Shown here in pieces: positions 41,130 through 41,418 of a stretch of DNA of 41,418 nt (within the stretch, counting starts at the first letter, position 1; each line of letters opens with the position of its first letter). A model generated the notes under the pieces. It saw only the letters and a list, made by a program, of their open reading frames with translations, did not search any database and was not told where the DNA came from. Source of the DNA: Bradyrhizobium cytisi. GTDB lineage: Bacteria > Pseudomonadota > Alphaproteobacteria > Rhizobiales > Xanthobacteraceae. A program made the translations under genes and the position numbers. The stretch spans positions 1 to 41,418 of the forward strand of contig NZ_VSSR01000031.1 of NCBI RefSeq assembly GCF_008123515.1. The letters are read 5' to 3'.

Positions 41130-41418
41130 TCACAGCGCCTCCAGAAATGCGAGAAGCTTGTCATTCGGTCGAAAACGACCGGGGGTGGCTACCGCTGGAG
41201 CTGTCGCGGCCAGTGCGCGTTCCTTGATTCCCATATCAGCGTGTAGGTAGATGTGGGTGGTTTCGACCTGCTCGTGGCCGAGCCAAAGTGCTATCACCGA
41301 GGTCTCAATTCCTGCCCGCAGCAGTCGCATCGCGGCGCTATGACGCAACACATGCATGCTGATGGATTTCTGTCCCAACGACGGACAGGCGGGGGTTGCG
41401 ATCTGAACGTATTTGGCG
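41130..41418 (-). CDS. Tyrosine recombinase/integrase, C-terminal part (runs off the window)
   Basis: The partial gene reads SMHVLRHSAAMRLLRAG, IALWLGHEQVETTHIYLHAD and ends LLAFLEAL-stop. Catalytic residues visible are H and R of HVLRH, H of LGHE and the nucleophile Y of THIYLH. The frame stays open to the right edge (KYVQIATPACPSLGQKSIS), so the catalytic domain start lies beyond 41418. It belongs to the phage/IS-type integrase group, in keeping with the accessory character of the region. No tRNA or att core is visible inside the window. Confidence 0.85.
   Translation of the reverse strand, partial: AKYVQIATPACPSLGQKSISMHVLRHSAAMRLLRAGIETSVIALWLGHEQVETTHIYLHADMGIKERALAATAPAVATPGRFRPNDKLLAFLEAL

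Noticed and set aside
36131..41418. A complete prophage or integrative element
   Set aside because: No capsid, tail, lysis or replication genes, no second att site and no tRNA seen; only a packaging fragment and a partial recombinase.

Overview
The window looks like chromosome of a high-GC alphaproteobacterium of the Bradyrhizobium type. This rests on the codon use, the kinds of genes (fused 2-aminobenzoyl-CoA monooxygenase/reductase, PF04185-type surface protein, CHAD/Usp pair), and short intergenic repeats I associate with Rhizobiales. No rRNA, tRNA or CRISPR array was seen. All functional calls come from reading motifs; no database search was run.

Layout. (1) 1-5525: one giant repeat-rich exported protein (phosphoesterase domain, unknown beta-rich domain, three Ig-like repeats, six FG-GAP-like repeats). 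Its downstream end is a broken, in-frame duplicate, and its upstream side is a non-coding stretch with an IS630 transposase stump. (2) 5522-9080: a small stress group (tandem universal stress protein; APH-like/P-loop kinase plus CHAD protein) diverging around an FNR/FixK-type palindrome. (3) 9165-25315: a CoA-dependent aromatic catabolic island. It holds a 2-aminobenzoate-type CoA ligase with a RidA deaminase, a MarR regulator, a solute-binding protein with a cupin, a flavin hydroxylase, the fused 2-aminobenzoyl-CoA monooxygenase/reductase, a crotonase and an SDR. A divergent operon adds an alpha/beta hydrolase, acyl-CoA dehydrogenase, second acyl-CoA ligase, octopine-dehydrogenase-like protein and 3-hydroxyacyl-CoA dehydrogenase. 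Six nearly identical 14-bp palindromes lie in the promoter regions of these transcription units and probably are the MarR operators. (4) 25312-35914: a second catabolic block. It has a NitT/TauT-type ABC transporter with an IlvD/Edd dehydratase, a NicX-like (M29-fold) ring-cleaving dioxygenase candidate, a beta-hydroxyacid dehydrogenase, and an operon for a class III CoA-transferase plus a two-component flavin monooxygenase. (5) 36024-41418: an accessory tail with a decayed phage packaging cassette, whose terminase large subunit is cut and fused to an acetyltransferase tail, an orphan ModA-like binding protein, small membrane proteins, a zinc-ribbon-like protein and the C-terminal part of a tyrosine recombinase running off the window.

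How it may work together. Block 3 would activate 2-aminobenzoate (or a close relative) to its CoA thioester, hydroxylate and partly reduce the ring, hydrolyse the resulting enamine with RidA, then open and oxidise the ring by beta-oxidation-like steps, all under one MarR repressor. Block 4 may import and hydroxylate another aromatic or N-heterocyclic compound and cleave its ring. The substrates are inferred, not shown.

The most unusual non-coding signal is a repeat found three times in the tail. Each copy reads, on the minus strand, as a sigma70-like promoter followed within about 60 bases by an intrinsic terminator, so it could be a tiny self-contained RNA gene.
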